Source: Oscillospiraceae bacterium (GTDB taxonomy: Bacteria; Bacillota; Clostridia; Oscillospirales; Oscillospiraceae). From it: a stretch of 64,000 bases of DNA. The notes under the pieces are model-generated. The model saw only the letters and a list, made by a program, of their open reading frames with translations. It did no database searches and had not been told where the DNA came from. Shown here piece after piece: positions 17,598 through 25,906 of the stretch (position 1 is the stretch's first letter; the number at the start of each line of letters is the position of its first letter). Location of the stretch: contig JAGAMN010000020.1 in the NCBI GenBank assembly GCA_017624715.1, positions 105,289 through 169,288 of the forward strand, in the 5' to 3' direction. The translations under genes and the position numbers were made by a program.

Positions 17598-19439
17598 ATG
17601 TGCGGAATTGTTGGTTATGCTGGCTATCGCCAAGCAGCCCCTATTTTGATTGAAGGTCTGTCTAAGCTGGAGTATCGCGGCTATGACAGCGCCGGTATTT
17701 GTGTTCATACGCAGGATGCATTTCATGTTGCCAAGAGCAAGGGTCGTCTGCAGATCCTCAGCGACAAGACCGACGGCGGCAATGCTGTTCAGGGTGTAGT
17801 GGGCATCGGTCATACCCGCTGGGCAACCCACGGTGCACCTTCTGATATCAATAGCCACCCCCACCTGTCGGAATCCGGTAAAATTGCCATTGTCCACAAC
17901 GGCATCATTGAAAATGAATCCCGCCTTCGTGAAGAGCTGGAGGCAAAGGGAATTACTTTCCGTTCCGAGACCGATACGGAAGTTGTAGCAACCATGATCG
18001 GCATCCAATACGATCAGTCCGGTGATTTGGTAGATGCGGTTCGTCAAACCATTGCTCGACTGGAAGGCAGCTATGCCCTGGGCATTCTGTGCGTTGACGA
18101 TCCCGACCGCATCGTAGCTGTGAAGAAGAACTCTCCTCTGATCTTCGGCTTTGGCGAAGGGGAGAACTACATCGCATCCGATGTTCCCGCTATTTTAAAG
18201 CACACCCAGACCGTTGCTTACCTGAACGACGGTGAAATGGTTGTGTTTGATTCCCAAAATGTTTCTTTCTTTGACGCCGACGGCAATCCCATTGAAAAGG
18301 CCAAAGAAACCATTACCTGGAGCATCTCCGCGGCAGAACGCGGCGGTTATGACCACTTCATGCTCAAGGAGATCTTCGAGCAGCCCAAGGCTTTGCGGGA
18401 TACCATCGGCCCCCGACTGAAGGACGGCAAGGTGTACCTGGACGGCATTGACCTGTCTGAGGAATACCTGAAGAGCTTAAATAAGATCACCTTTGTAGCC
18501 TGCGGCTCTGCTTACTATGCCGCCGGTGTCGCCAAGTATATTATAGAAAAGTACTGTCGCATCACCACTGAGATCATGATGGCATCTGAGTTCCGCTACT
18601 GTGATCCTGTGTTGGACGAAAAGTCCCTGGTTATCGCCATCAGCCAGTCCGGCGAAACTGCCGACACCCTGGAGGCAGTCCGTGAGGCAAAGCGTCGCGG
18701 TGCCAGAACCTTGGGTATTATCAATGTAGTTGGCTCTGCCATTGCCAAGGCTGCTGATCAGACCATCTACACCTGCGCCGGTCCGGAGATCGCTGTTGCG
18801 ACTACCAAGGGCTTTACCACCCAGCTGGCAGTTGTGTACCTGCTGACCATGCACATGGCAAAGACCCTGGGTAAGGTGGACGATACAACCTACGCTGCTT
18901 GGGTCACCGCTTTGGAGAAGCTGCCGGATCAGGCGGCTGAACTGCTGACGGAAGCGCGGGTTGAGGAAGTTAAGAATTACGCCAAGCGGCTGACCAAGCA
19001 CAACAATGCTTTCTATATCGGTCGTAATTTGGACGGCGCTACCTGCCTGGAGGGCAGCCTGAAGCTGAAGGAAGTTGCCTATATCCACAGCGAATGCTAT
19101 CCTGCCGGTGAATTGAAGCACGGCCCCCTGTCCTTGATTGAGGAGGGCTACATGGTCGTTGCCCTGGCAACCATCCGGGAGCTGTTCGACAAGACCATCG
19201 CCAATGTTCGTGAGGTTCGCGCCCGTGGCGCCGACGTACTGTGCGTAACTTTGGAAGAGCTGGCTGATGAGGCTGCAAAGCAGGCACAGAGCGTGATTGC
19301 TGTGCCTTCTACCGATCCCATGATTCAGCCCAGCCTGAACATCATCCCTCTGCAACTGCTGGGTTATTACATCGCTGTTAATCGCGGCTGCGATGTTGAT
19401 AAGCCTCGGAACCTTGCAAAGTCTGTCACCGTTGAATAA
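17598..19439 (+). CDS. glmS: Glutamine-fructose-6-phosphate aminotransferase
   Basis: This 613-residue GlmS makes glucosamine-6-phosphate for peptidoglycan. The N-terminal glutaminase opens MCGIVGYAG with nucleophile C2 and GHTRWATHG. Two SIS isomerase domains follow (ACGSAYYAAGVAKY; SQSGETADT), ending in the characteristic NPRNLAKSVTVE-type tail (here DKPRNLAKSVTVE). Full length for the family. The ribosome site AGGAGG precedes ATG 17598. The usual Firmicutes glmS ribozyme is absent from the short leader, so feedback control must differ. Confidence 0.97.
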   Translation: MCGIVGYAGYRQAAPILIEGLSKLEYRGYDSAGICVHTQDAFHVAKSKGRLQILSDKTDGGNAVQGVVGIGHTRWATHGAPSDINSHPHLSESGKIAIVHNGIIENESRLREELEAKGITFRSETDTEVVATMIGIQYDQSGDLVDAVRQTIARLEGSYALGILCVDDPDRIVAVKKNSPLIFGFGEGENYIASDVPAILKHTQTVAYLNDGEMVVFDSQNVSFFDADGNPIEKAKETITWSISAAERGGYDHFMLKEIFEQPKALRDTIGPRLKDGKVYLDGIDLSEEYLKSLNKITFVACGSAYYAAGVAKYIIEKYCRITTEIMMASEFRYCDPVLDEKSLVIAISQSGETADTLEAVREAKRRGARTLGIINVVGSAIAKAADQTIYTCAGPEIAVATTKGFTTQLAVVYLLTMHMAKTLGKVDDTTYAAWVTALEKLPDQAAELLTEARVEEVKNYAKRLTKHNNAFYIGRNLDGATCLEGSLKLKEVAYIHSECYPAGELKHGPLSLIEEGYMVVALATIRELFDKTIANVREVRARGADVLCVTLEELADEAAKQAQSVIAVPSTDPMIQPSLNIIPLQLLGYYIAVNRGCDVDKPRNLAKSVTVE

Positions 19440-19443
19440 ATCA

Positions 19444-19476
19444 ACAGCCCTGCGAAGCATGTGCTCGCAGGGCTGT
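19444..19476. terminator. Bidirectional terminator between glmS and a convergent gene
   Basis: A 12-bp stem, ACAGCCCTGCGA with TCGCAGGGCTGT and a 9-base loop. T-rich sequence follows mainly on the minus strand. Confidence 0.7.
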
Positions 19477-19478
19477 GT

Positions 19479-20276
19479 TCATGCAGTTACGGCGGTGCGC
19501 TTTTTGTGATATAAATGGAATGGGAGAAAGATCAAAAAGGAACCGAGACATACAACAGGGATATATAGCAGCGTACTAACATACCAGCCTGCTGCCTCGG
19601 ATATTTGTTTAAAAACGATCAAAGAGGAATTGCTCGGACCGACAAAAAACATATTTACACTGCCTCCGGAAACCTCACGAAGCGCCAGATTGATGCAGAA
19701 GGCAATCACGCAAAGTGCCACAAAGGTGTATGATGCTGAGCGGTAATCTTCCATTTGCTTGCCACCCCGGTTGGAAATTGCCAGATATAGTCCGATAAAA
19801 ACGAGGCTCATGTGCCAAATAAAGGCGTGAAGCGTCAGCGTCCAGTATTCGTGGACAATGCCTGACGGCTCAACAAAAGCCATGAATCCGCCCAACAGAT
19901 TGTAGAGCATCATAAAATTGTACATAGCTTGTTGCACCTTTCCCGGTTTAAGCAGAGGCGCAATGATGCAAAGATACATGGGTACGCTGCACATTTGGAA
20001 GGGGAATATCCACCACTGGTAATGCTCGTCGCCGATGTAATAGTAATAAAACAACTGCTTGTATACCTCACATACGAGCAAAAATACGCCGCAGCTGATC
20101 AACAGGATCCGATTGCCGCGATCGCCGATCTTTCGAAGCATTCGGGCAGCCAGTATGGAAACTGCCAGTCCTACAAATGTAAAAACCAGATGAAATGCGC
20201 CGTAAGCCGGGGGCTTTTCCATGGACCATGCTGTCCAAGCGAAAAAGTTGCGCAGTGCGGTATTGAGCTCGTGCAT
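19479..20276 (-). CDS. YwaF/TIGR02206 family membrane protein (copy 1)
   Basis: This integral membrane protein of 265 residues has about seven hydrophobic segments. It carries the family pattern of an N-terminal FHLVFTFVGL, EVYKQLFYYY, FPFQMCSVPMYLCIIAPLL and a central HAFIWHMSLVFIG with histidines inside the membrane. The function of TIGR02206/YwaF is unknown. A clear paralog sits at 39017-39847 (shared FPFQ or FPMQ, CS.PMY and a YKQL motif). Confidence 0.82.
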   Translation of the reverse strand: MHELNTALRNFFAWTAWSMEKPPAYGAFHLVFTFVGLAVSILAARMLRKIGDRGNRILLISCGVFLLVCEVYKQLFYYYYIGDEHYQWWIFPFQMCSVPMYLCIIAPLLKPGKVQQAMYNFMMLYNLLGGFMAFVEPSGIVHEYWTLTLHAFIWHMSLVFIGLYLAISNRGGKQMEDYRSASYTFVALCVIAFCINLALREVSGGSVNMFFVGPSNSSLIVFKQISEAAGWYVSTLLYIPVVCLGSFLIFLPFHLYHKKRTAVTA

Positions 20277-20305
20277 GGCATTACCTCTTCTATGAATTTT
20301 TTAAT

Positions 20306-20334
20306 AGAATACCATATTCGACACATTTTTACAA
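20306..20334 (-). promoter_or_regulatory. Promoter of the YwaF-like gene
   Basis: On the minus strand TTGTAA (20329-20334), a 17-base spacer and TATTCT (20306-20311). Confidence 0.5.
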
Positions 20335-20366
20335 TAGCCATATAGAAATTTATCCTTGCTTCCATC

Positions 20367-20395
20367 TTGCGCTGCTGTAAATAAAGAGGTATACT
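20367..20395 (+). promoter_or_regulatory. Promoter of the HD-domain gene
   Basis: TTGCGC, a 17-base spacer and TATACT, 33 bases before the start codon at 20428. Confidence 0.5.
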
Positions 20396-20427
20396 ACATT
20401 TAAAACTAAAACTGGAGTCAGATACCT

Positions 20428-21084
20428 ATGACCTACGAAATGATTCTAAAGGATCCTGCCATCAATACCTATATCACCCATGCAGATGCAACGCTGGAGG
20501 TGCTGGGCTATACCGAGCACAGCTTTGCGCATGTGACAAGGGTAGCACAAACAGCAGGTCGTCTTCTGGAGACACTGCATTATCCCCAGCGCACTGTGGA
20601 GCTGGCCAAAATTGCCGGATATATGCATGATATCGGCAATGTGGTAAACCGATCCGAGCATAGCCAGAGCGGTGCGGTGATGGCATTCCGCCTGCTAGAC
20701 AGAATGGGCTTTGATCCTGAAGAAATTGCTGTCATCGTCAGTGCAATTGGAAACCATGATGAGGGTACAGGTGTTCCTGTAAGTGCCGTGGCTGCGGCCT
20801 TGATTCTGGCAGACAAGTCCGATGTCCGGCGCAGCCGGGTGCGCAGCAAACGGACAGAGACCTTTGACATTCATGATCGGGTCAATTATTCCGTTACCGA
20901 AGCGCAGCTGTATGTAAATGAAGACCAAACGCAGGTCACTCTGTCGCTTACAGTCGATACCCAGTTCAGCCCGGTGATGGATTATTTTGAGATTTTTATG
21001 AGACGGATGAATCTGTGCCGTCAGGCGGCCAAGGCTCTTGGTCTGGAATTTAAGTTGGTAATCAACCGACAGAACATGCTGTAA
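20428..21084 (+). CDS. HD-domain phosphohydrolase
   Basis: This 218-residue HD-superfamily protein binds metal through H-HD-D residues: HSFAHVTRVAQTAG, then GYMHDIGNVVNRSEHSQSG, a later SAIGNHDEG, and ALILADKSDVRRSRVR. The last motif (ADKSD..R.R) is common in HD proteins acting on nucleotides or phosphorylated metabolites. The substrate cannot be named. A beta-rich C-terminal part of about 70 residues follows the HD core. The esterase gene starts 11 bases downstream and is probably co-transcribed. Confidence 0.82.
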   Translation: MTYEMILKDPAINTYITHADATLEVLGYTEHSFAHVTRVAQTAGRLLETLHYPQRTVELAKIAGYMHDIGNVVNRSEHSQSGAVMAFRLLDRMGFDPEEIAVIVSAIGNHDEGTGVPVSAVAAALILADKSDVRRSRVRSKRTETFDIHDRVNYSVTEAQLYVNEDQTQVTLSLTVDTQFSPVMDYFEIFMRRMNLCRQAAKALGLEFKLVINRQNML

Positions 21085-21095
21085 AGGAGAATAAC

Positions 21096-21926
21096 ATGAT
21101 TCACGAAACTATCCACCTGAAAGACCATTTTCCGTTCCTTGCCGAAAATGGCTGTGATCCGACCCTGACTGTTTATGTGCAGGACATGAATCCGGAGATC
21201 AATCGTAAGGACAAGCTCTTGCCGGCAATTCTGGTCTGTCCCGGTGGAGGTTACCGCTACGTCAGTGCCCGTGAGGCAGAGCCTATGGCAATGAAATTTA
21301 TGCCCTGGGGCTTCCATGTTTTTGTGCTGACCTACTCCGTTGCACCCAATCATTTCCCCACCCAGATACGCCAGACTGCTGCTGCCATGGAGCTGATCCA
21401 TGCCAATGCGGATGCATGGGGTGTAGATAAAAACCGCATTGCCATCATGGGTTTCTCCGCCGGTGGACACCTGGCATGCCATTACAGCAATTGCTACGAT
21501 GATCCGGCTGTTCGTGAAGTTTTCCCTAACAGTAAGCCTGTTAACGCCTGCGTGCTGACCTATCCCGTCATTACCGCTGATCCCAGATACTATCACGGCG
21601 ACAGCATTAGATGTGTCTCCGGACATAGCGAGCCTACCGCTGAAGATACGGAATATTTCTCCCTGAATAACACAGTGACTCCCCGTACTCCACCTACCTT
21701 CCTTTGGCATACAGCAGCGGACGAATTGGTACCCGTAATGAACAGTTTGCTCTACGCGCAGGCTCTGGCCGAAAACAAGGTGCCGTTTGCTATGCGCATC
21801 TATCCCAACGGTGCTCATGGCCTTGCGACTGCTGATGATCAGACCTGCACAAGCTTAGAGTATCCTGCTTCCGAAGCCAATGCGTGGATCACTGACGCTG
21901 CAAAATGGCTGAAAAACACGATTTGA
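21096..21926 (+). CDS. Alpha/beta hydrolase, esterase type
   Basis: This 276-residue alpha/beta hydrolase has an oxyanion-hole segment CPGGGYRYVSAREAEPMA and a nucleophile elbow GFSAGGH (GxSxG). The late HGLA supplies the histidine, and AADELVPV supplies an acidic residue. The pattern resembles acetylxylan esterase or Aes-type lipolytic enzymes (BD-FAE-like). There is no signal peptide, so it is intracellular and may remove acetyl or short acyl groups from imported carbohydrates; this is inference. The ribosome site is AAAGGAG. Confidence 0.85.
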   Translation: MIHETIHLKDHFPFLAENGCDPTLTVYVQDMNPEINRKDKLLPAILVCPGGGYRYVSAREAEPMAMKFMPWGFHVFVLTYSVAPNHFPTQIRQTAAAMELIHANADAWGVDKNRIAIMGFSAGGHLACHYSNCYDDPAVREVFPNSKPVNACVLTYPVITADPRYYHGDSIRCVSGHSEPTAEDTEYFSLNNTVTPRTPPTFLWHTAADELVPVMNSLLYAQALAENKVPFAMRIYPNGAHGLATADDQTCTSLEYPASEANAWITDAAKWLKNTI

Positions 21927-22026
21927 CATTGATTTATCCCATTTTTTACAGTTTCGTCACATTATTCCTATAAGATGGTGCTATACTGAGTGTGGAAATC
22001 AAGAAAAATAAAGGCAGGCGAATGCA

Positions 22027-22695
22027 ATGAAGTTAAGGGAATATTTTGCACAGCTGAAGATCGATCTGAAGCCCATGACATTTGCGCAGAAGGTTGACCA
22101 TATTTGGTCGTACAACAAGGAATTGATCCTGATTACGGCCGGTGTTCTGACGCTTGTGATCGGTTTGCTGGTGGCATTCATTACGAAGCCCGATGTTGTA
22201 TTCTGTGGTTATTTGGTCAATGCGGAGCTGAATGAAGAGGGCACCGCCTATTTGACCTCAGATTACGGCCAAGTGGTGGGTGTGACCGGAAAGCAGGAAG
22301 TGCAGTTATTGACCGGATTCTTCAATCCGAATCTCACCAGTGCCGGCGAGGCAAACGAAGCTACCTGGGCACAGTTGGCTGCCCTTTGCCAGGAGCAAGC
22401 GCTGGATTATGTCATGGCCGACGAAATGACGATCAAAGCCCTGACACTTACCGAAATGACCATGGATCTTCGCACGTTTTTTACAGAAGAGGAGTTTTCT
22501 CAGCTTCAGGATAAGATCCTCTATGTGGAATTGGAGGACGGGACGAAGTTCCCCTGCGCAGTGAAGATCAATGATACCAAATTCTACAACGATTGCGTTT
22601 CCTACTATCGTGATCTGTACATCTGCTTCATCAGTAATACACCGAACGTAGAGCGCTGCCACGAATTTTGGGATTATCTGAATAACTGGAAGTAA
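22027..22695 (+). CDS. Single-pass membrane protein, unrecognised
   Basis: This protein of 222 residues is not recognised. A 35-residue basic cytoplasmic N-terminus precedes one membrane segment (residues about 36-54, ITAGVLTLVIGLLVAFIT). An extracellular domain of some 165 residues follows, rich in acidic residues and ending PNVERCHEFWDYLNNWK. No catalytic motif is visible. It is a single-gene unit ended by a strong terminator. Confidence 0.75.
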   Translation: MKLREYFAQLKIDLKPMTFAQKVDHIWSYNKELILITAGVLTLVIGLLVAFITKPDVVFCGYLVNAELNEEGTAYLTSDYGQVVGVTGKQEVQLLTGFFNPNLTSAGEANEATWAQLAALCQEQALDYVMADEMTIKALTLTEMTMDLRTFFTEEEFSQLQDKILYVELEDGTKFPCAVKINDTKFYNDCVSYYRDLYICFISNTPNVERCHEFWDYLNNWK

Positions 22696-22702
22696 GTATT
22701 AG

Positions 22703-22738
22703 ACCGCCCGGTACTCCGGGCGGTTGCCTTTTTGTTTT
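22703..22738 (+). terminator. Rho-independent terminator
   Basis: A 9-bp GC stem, ACCGCCCGG with CCGGGCGGT and loop TACT, followed by TGCCTTTTTGTTTT. Confidence 0.9.
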
Positions 22739-22757
22739 AAATTGACCATTTTATGAA

Positions 22758-22786
22758 TTGACATTACCGGAAAAAAGAAATATGAT
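22758..22786 (+). promoter_or_regulatory. Promoter of the SIS-rpe-MBL operon
   Basis: TTGACA (22758-22763), 17 bases and TATGAT (22781-22786). Confidence 0.65.
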
Positions 22787-22819
22787 GAATACAAGATTTG
22801 GAAGAAAGGTGTTGTGAGC

Positions 22820-23422
22820 ATGGCCACAGAGAAAGCCTTGGCTTCGGCAAAGGCGGCATATGATATCGAATCTGCGTGTATCGCAGAAATGAAAGAATTT
22901 TTCGACAGCGACGCATTTTCCAAGGCAGTCGACTTGCTTTGCGCTGCGCCCAGAATCGGTGCTGCAGGCTGCGGCCATTCCGGCATTGCCTGTCAGCATT
23001 TTGCCCACTTGATGTGTTGCGTGGAGCGCCCAGCCAGATTCATCAGCCCGGCGGAAGCAGTCCACGGGGCAACGGGATTTTTGCAAAAAGGCGACGTGAT
23101 GGTCTTTGCTTCCCGGGGCGGTAAGACCGAAGAGCTGCTGCCCATTTTGGACATTTGTAAAGCCAAAGGTGTGTCTGTGATCACTGTAACCGAAAATCTG
23201 GAATCTCCCTTGGCAAAGGGCGCGGGTGTGGTACTAAAGCAGTACGTAAACCGGGAAACCGATAAGTGGAATGCTCAGGGCACTACCAGTATGACATCCT
23301 TGTGTGTCATCTTCCATGCCCTACAGGCTGCAATCATTGAACAGACCGGCTATCAGGCAGAGCAATTTGCCTTAATTCATCCCGGCGGCGCAGTTGGTAA
23401 GCGCCTCAACGACGATAAGTAA
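22820..23422 (+). CDS. SIS-domain sugar-phosphate isomerase (KpsF/GutQ-like)
   Basis: This protein of about 200 residues is a single SIS domain related to KpsF/GutQ arabinose-5-phosphate isomerases but lacks their CBS pair. Motifs are GAAGCGHSGI, ASRGGKTEELLP and the KpsF-type ending IHPGGAVGKRLN. ATG 22820 is chosen because the AAAGG site lies 8-10 bases upstream; a GTG at 22814 is too close. It is followed by ribulose-phosphate 3-epimerase, so a reaction on ribulose-5-phosphate or a related pentose phosphate is likely. Confidence 0.8.
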   Translation: MATEKALASAKAAYDIESACIAEMKEFFDSDAFSKAVDLLCAAPRIGAAGCGHSGIACQHFAHLMCCVERPARFISPAEAVHGATGFLQKGDVMVFASRGGKTEELLPILDICKAKGVSVITVTENLESPLAKGAGVVLKQYVNRETDKWNAQGTTSMTSLCVIFHALQAAIIEQTGYQAEQFALIHPGGAVGKRLNDDK

Positions 23423-23433
23423 GGAGAAATACT

Positions 23434-24084
23434 ATGGCAATTTTATCCCCCTCTATTTTGTCCTGCGACTATATGAACATGCAGCGGGATTTTGAAATGT
23501 GCAAAAACGTTGGATGCAAATGGCTCCATGTGGATATAATGGACGGTCACTTTGTTCCCAACATCACCTTCGGCTATTCTCTGGTCCAGGCTATGCGCCC
23601 CATCACCGACTTGGTTTTGGATGTGCACTTGATGATTGATACGCCCATTAAGTATGCCGAGGCCTTCTGCAAGGCCGGTGCTGACTATCTGACAATACAC
23701 GTGGAGTCCGATACGCCGGAAAACATCCACAAGACCCTGGATTTGATCCGTAGCCTGGGTGTCAAACCTGGCATCGTGGTCAAGCCCAAGACTCCGGCAG
23801 AAGCCATCGCCCCTTACCTGGAAAAGTGTGATCTGGTGCTTGTGATGACGGTTGAGCCGGGCTTTGGCGGTCAGAAGTTTATGGCGGATATGATGCCCAA
23901 GCTGAAGCAGCTGCGTCAGATGCTGGATAAGGTCAACCCTTCCTGCCACTTAGAAGTGGATGGTGGTGTTGATACCGTCACTTCGGAAATTTGCAAGGAA
24001 AACGGTGCGGATGTATTGGTAGCCGGTTCTGCCTTCTTCCGAAGCGAGGATAAGGCTGCCTTTGTCAAGGCGCTGGAAGCATAA
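23434..24084 (+). CDS. rpe: Ribulose-phosphate 3-epimerase
   Basis: This 216-residue TIM-barrel enzyme interconverts ribulose-5-phosphate and xylulose-5-phosphate in the pentose phosphate pathway. Landmarks are SPSILSCDYMNM, the metal and catalytic region HVDIMDGHFVPNITFG, DVHLMI, VMTVEPGFGGQKF and LEVDGGVDT. ATG 23434 has AAGGAG upstream. It overlaps the next gene by one base (TAATG), so the SIS, rpe and MBL genes are translated as a unit. Confidence 0.96.
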   Translation: MAILSPSILSCDYMNMQRDFEMCKNVGCKWLHVDIMDGHFVPNITFGYSLVQAMRPITDLVLDVHLMIDTPIKYAEAFCKAGADYLTIHVESDTPENIHKTLDLIRSLGVKPGIVVKPKTPAEAIAPYLEKCDLVLVMTVEPGFGGQKFMADMMPKLKQLRQMLDKVNPSCHLEVDGGVDTVTSEICKENGADVLVAGSAFFRSEDKAAFVKALEA

Positions 24085-24752
24085 TGGCACGGATCAAACT
24101 GACCCTGTCTGCCAATGCCGGCGGTGCGCTCCAATTCGGTGGGCACCGCCTGCTAATCGATGCGTTCCATAATCGGAAAGTATCGGGTTTTTCGACCTTG
24201 GACGAAAAACAACAAGCGGCGATATGGACGCATCCGGATTTTGTAAATCCGGAACTGATCTGCGTGACCCATTGCCACCAAGATCACTATTCCAAAACCA
24301 TGGTGGATGCGGCTATGAATCGCTGGCTGAAGGCAAAATGCTTGCTGCCGCAACAGATGCATCTGACAGATGGGGATATGCAGATTCAGTATTTGCCCCT
24401 GATCCACGAGGGTGTGGAGTTTGAAAACACGCCCCATTATGGTGTTTTCATCACATGGCAGGGAAAAAATATTTTGATTTCCGGAGATTGCCGTATTGCA
24501 GGTGAAGATTTGCTCCATGCAATGCATGGAAAACAAATTGACCTGGCGATCCTGAATTTCCCGTGGCTGACCCTTAGAAAGGGAAGGCGGTGTCTGGAAA
24601 ATCTTCTGAAACCCGGAAAATGCATCTTCTGGCATCTGCCTTTTACAGAGGATGACATAAACGGTTACCGCCGATCCGCAGAAGCAGCCTTGAATCAATA
24701 TCCGGGTATGCTTCTATACAACCCTTTCCAAACCATTGAAGTAGATATCTAA
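24084..24752 (+). CDS. MBL-fold metal-dependent hydrolase
   Basis: This 222-residue metallo-beta-lactamase-fold protein shows metal motif CVTHCHQDHYS (HxHxDH type), a later ISGDCRIAGED acidic ligand and a final IFWHLPF histidine. It resembles the UPF0173/UlaG-like group of small hydrolases. The substrate is unknown; its position after SIS and rpe suggests a phosphorylated sugar or lactone, which is inference only. Confidence 0.78.
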   Translation: MARIKLTLSANAGGALQFGGHRLLIDAFHNRKVSGFSTLDEKQQAAIWTHPDFVNPELICVTHCHQDHYSKTMVDAAMNRWLKAKCLLPQQMHLTDGDMQIQYLPLIHEGVEFENTPHYGVFITWQGKNILISGDCRIAGEDLLHAMHGKQIDLAILNFPWLTLRKGRRCLENLLKPGKCIFWHLPFTEDDINGYRRSAEAALNQYPGMLLYNPFQTIEVDI

Positions 24753-24754
24753 AA

Positions 24755-24779
24755 AAGCGGAAGGCATTGCCTTCCGCTT
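24755..24779. terminator. Bidirectional terminator
   Basis: A 12-bp stem, AAGCGGAAGGCA with TGCCTTCCGCTT, with an A tract before it. It serves the MBL gene (plus) and lplA (minus), overlapping the lplA stop. Confidence 0.85.
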
Positions 24780-25758
24780 AATTGCTGCTGAGTATCAGCT
24801 CTGTCAGTTCTTTTCCGGTGATGGCACCCAGGCAATCAGCTACAGGCAGCTGCTTCAAAGTATCTGCCAGGCAATCTTCCTTACAAGGACAGCCAATCAA
24901 TCCCTTTTCCAAAATATCCACCGGCTGTACTGCCAGAAAATCTCCGTAGAGCTTGATGCCTGCGATTTTGCCACCAGCTACAGAAAGATTCACTTCGAGC
25001 ATTCCGCCGGGGAAGCGGCGCTTGTTGCGCAGCGCATAAGCAGGGGATTTTCCGTAGTTCCATTCCCAGGTGTCATATTTTTCTGCCTTTCGTTTTTGCA
25101 CTTCCAGGATTTCCTGCTCCGTTAGGGAAGAGAAAACCAAAGAATCCGCCAGGCTTTTCTCCAAATATCGCCAGAATGCCTGGATATCCATATCCTTAGT
25201 CAGATTTGCCCGGATATTGCCCACCCGACTGCGAACGGATTTTACACCCTTGGATTCAAATTTGGAAGGGTCCGGTGTCAGCGCACCGGCGATCATGGAG
25301 AAATCCGAATCAAAAAGCAATGTGCCGTGATGCAGAATCCGGCCATTTTTAATCTGCTGGGCAGTGCCGGAAACCTTTTGACCGGCGACGAGAATATCGT
25401 TCCGTCCCGATGCGCAGGCATCCAGCCCTAAACCTTCCAGAGCCTTTACTACGGGCCCTGTAAAGCCCTTGCGGTCACCGGTGTCGTCGGTGATGAAGGA
25501 ATAATTCAAATTACCCAAATCGTGGTACACCGCGCCGCCGCCGGTATTTCTCCGGATCACCCGGATACCATTGGCAGATATAAATGTACTGTCGATCTCC
25601 TGGGCCGTGTTTTGATTGCGTCCTACAATCACCGCATTGTCATTCTGCCAAAGGATCAGAATGTTGCCCTCGGTGCGGTTTGTCAGCACATATTCTTCAA
25701 AGGCCAAGTTATATGCAGGGTCTGTCGAACCAGTTTGCAAATAGATGGTATGGTCCAC
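24778..25758 (-). CDS. lplA: Lipoate-protein ligase A
   Basis: This protein of about 326 residues attaches lipoate (via lipoyl-AMP) to lipoyl domains of 2-oxoacid dehydrogenases or the glycine cleavage H protein. It has the RRNTGGGAVYHDLGN loop, the catalytic lysine region GQKVSGTAQQ, HHGTLLFD and the C-terminal accessory domain. Two GTG codons compete: GTG 25767 directly abuts the GGGAGG site, while GTG 25758 has 9-base spacing and is preferred. No lipoyl protein gene is in the window. Confidence 0.93.
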   Translation of the reverse strand: MDHTIYLQTGSTDPAYNLAFEEYVLTNRTEGNILILWQNDNAVIVGRNQNTAQEIDSTFISANGIRVIRRNTGGGAVYHDLGNLNYSFITDDTGDRKGFTGPVVKALEGLGLDACASGRNDILVAGQKVSGTAQQIKNGRILHHGTLLFDSDFSMIAGALTPDPSKFESKGVKSVRSRVGNIRANLTKDMDIQAFWRYLEKSLADSLVFSSLTEQEILEVQKRKAEKYDTWEWNYGKSPAYALRNKRRFPGGMLEVNLSVAGGKIAGIKLYGDFLAVQPVDILEKGLIGCPCKEDCLADTLKQLPVADCLGAITGKELTELILSSN

Positions 25759-25782
25759 AAATCGCACCTCCCTTTTTTGGTT

Positions 25783-25811
25783 ATAATACCATATTTTCAG
25801 TCAGAAGGCAA
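25783..25811 (-). promoter_or_regulatory. Promoter of lplA
   Basis: On the minus strand TTGCCT (25806-25811), a 17-base spacer and TATTAT (25783-25788). Confidence 0.5.
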
Positions 25812-25906
25812 GAAAAAGACAAAATGATAAATTTTGCACTATGGAAATTTGAAAAAGTATGCTATAATAAGCTTGTAATCTCATTACGAAGAAAGGATGT
25901 TCGTAA

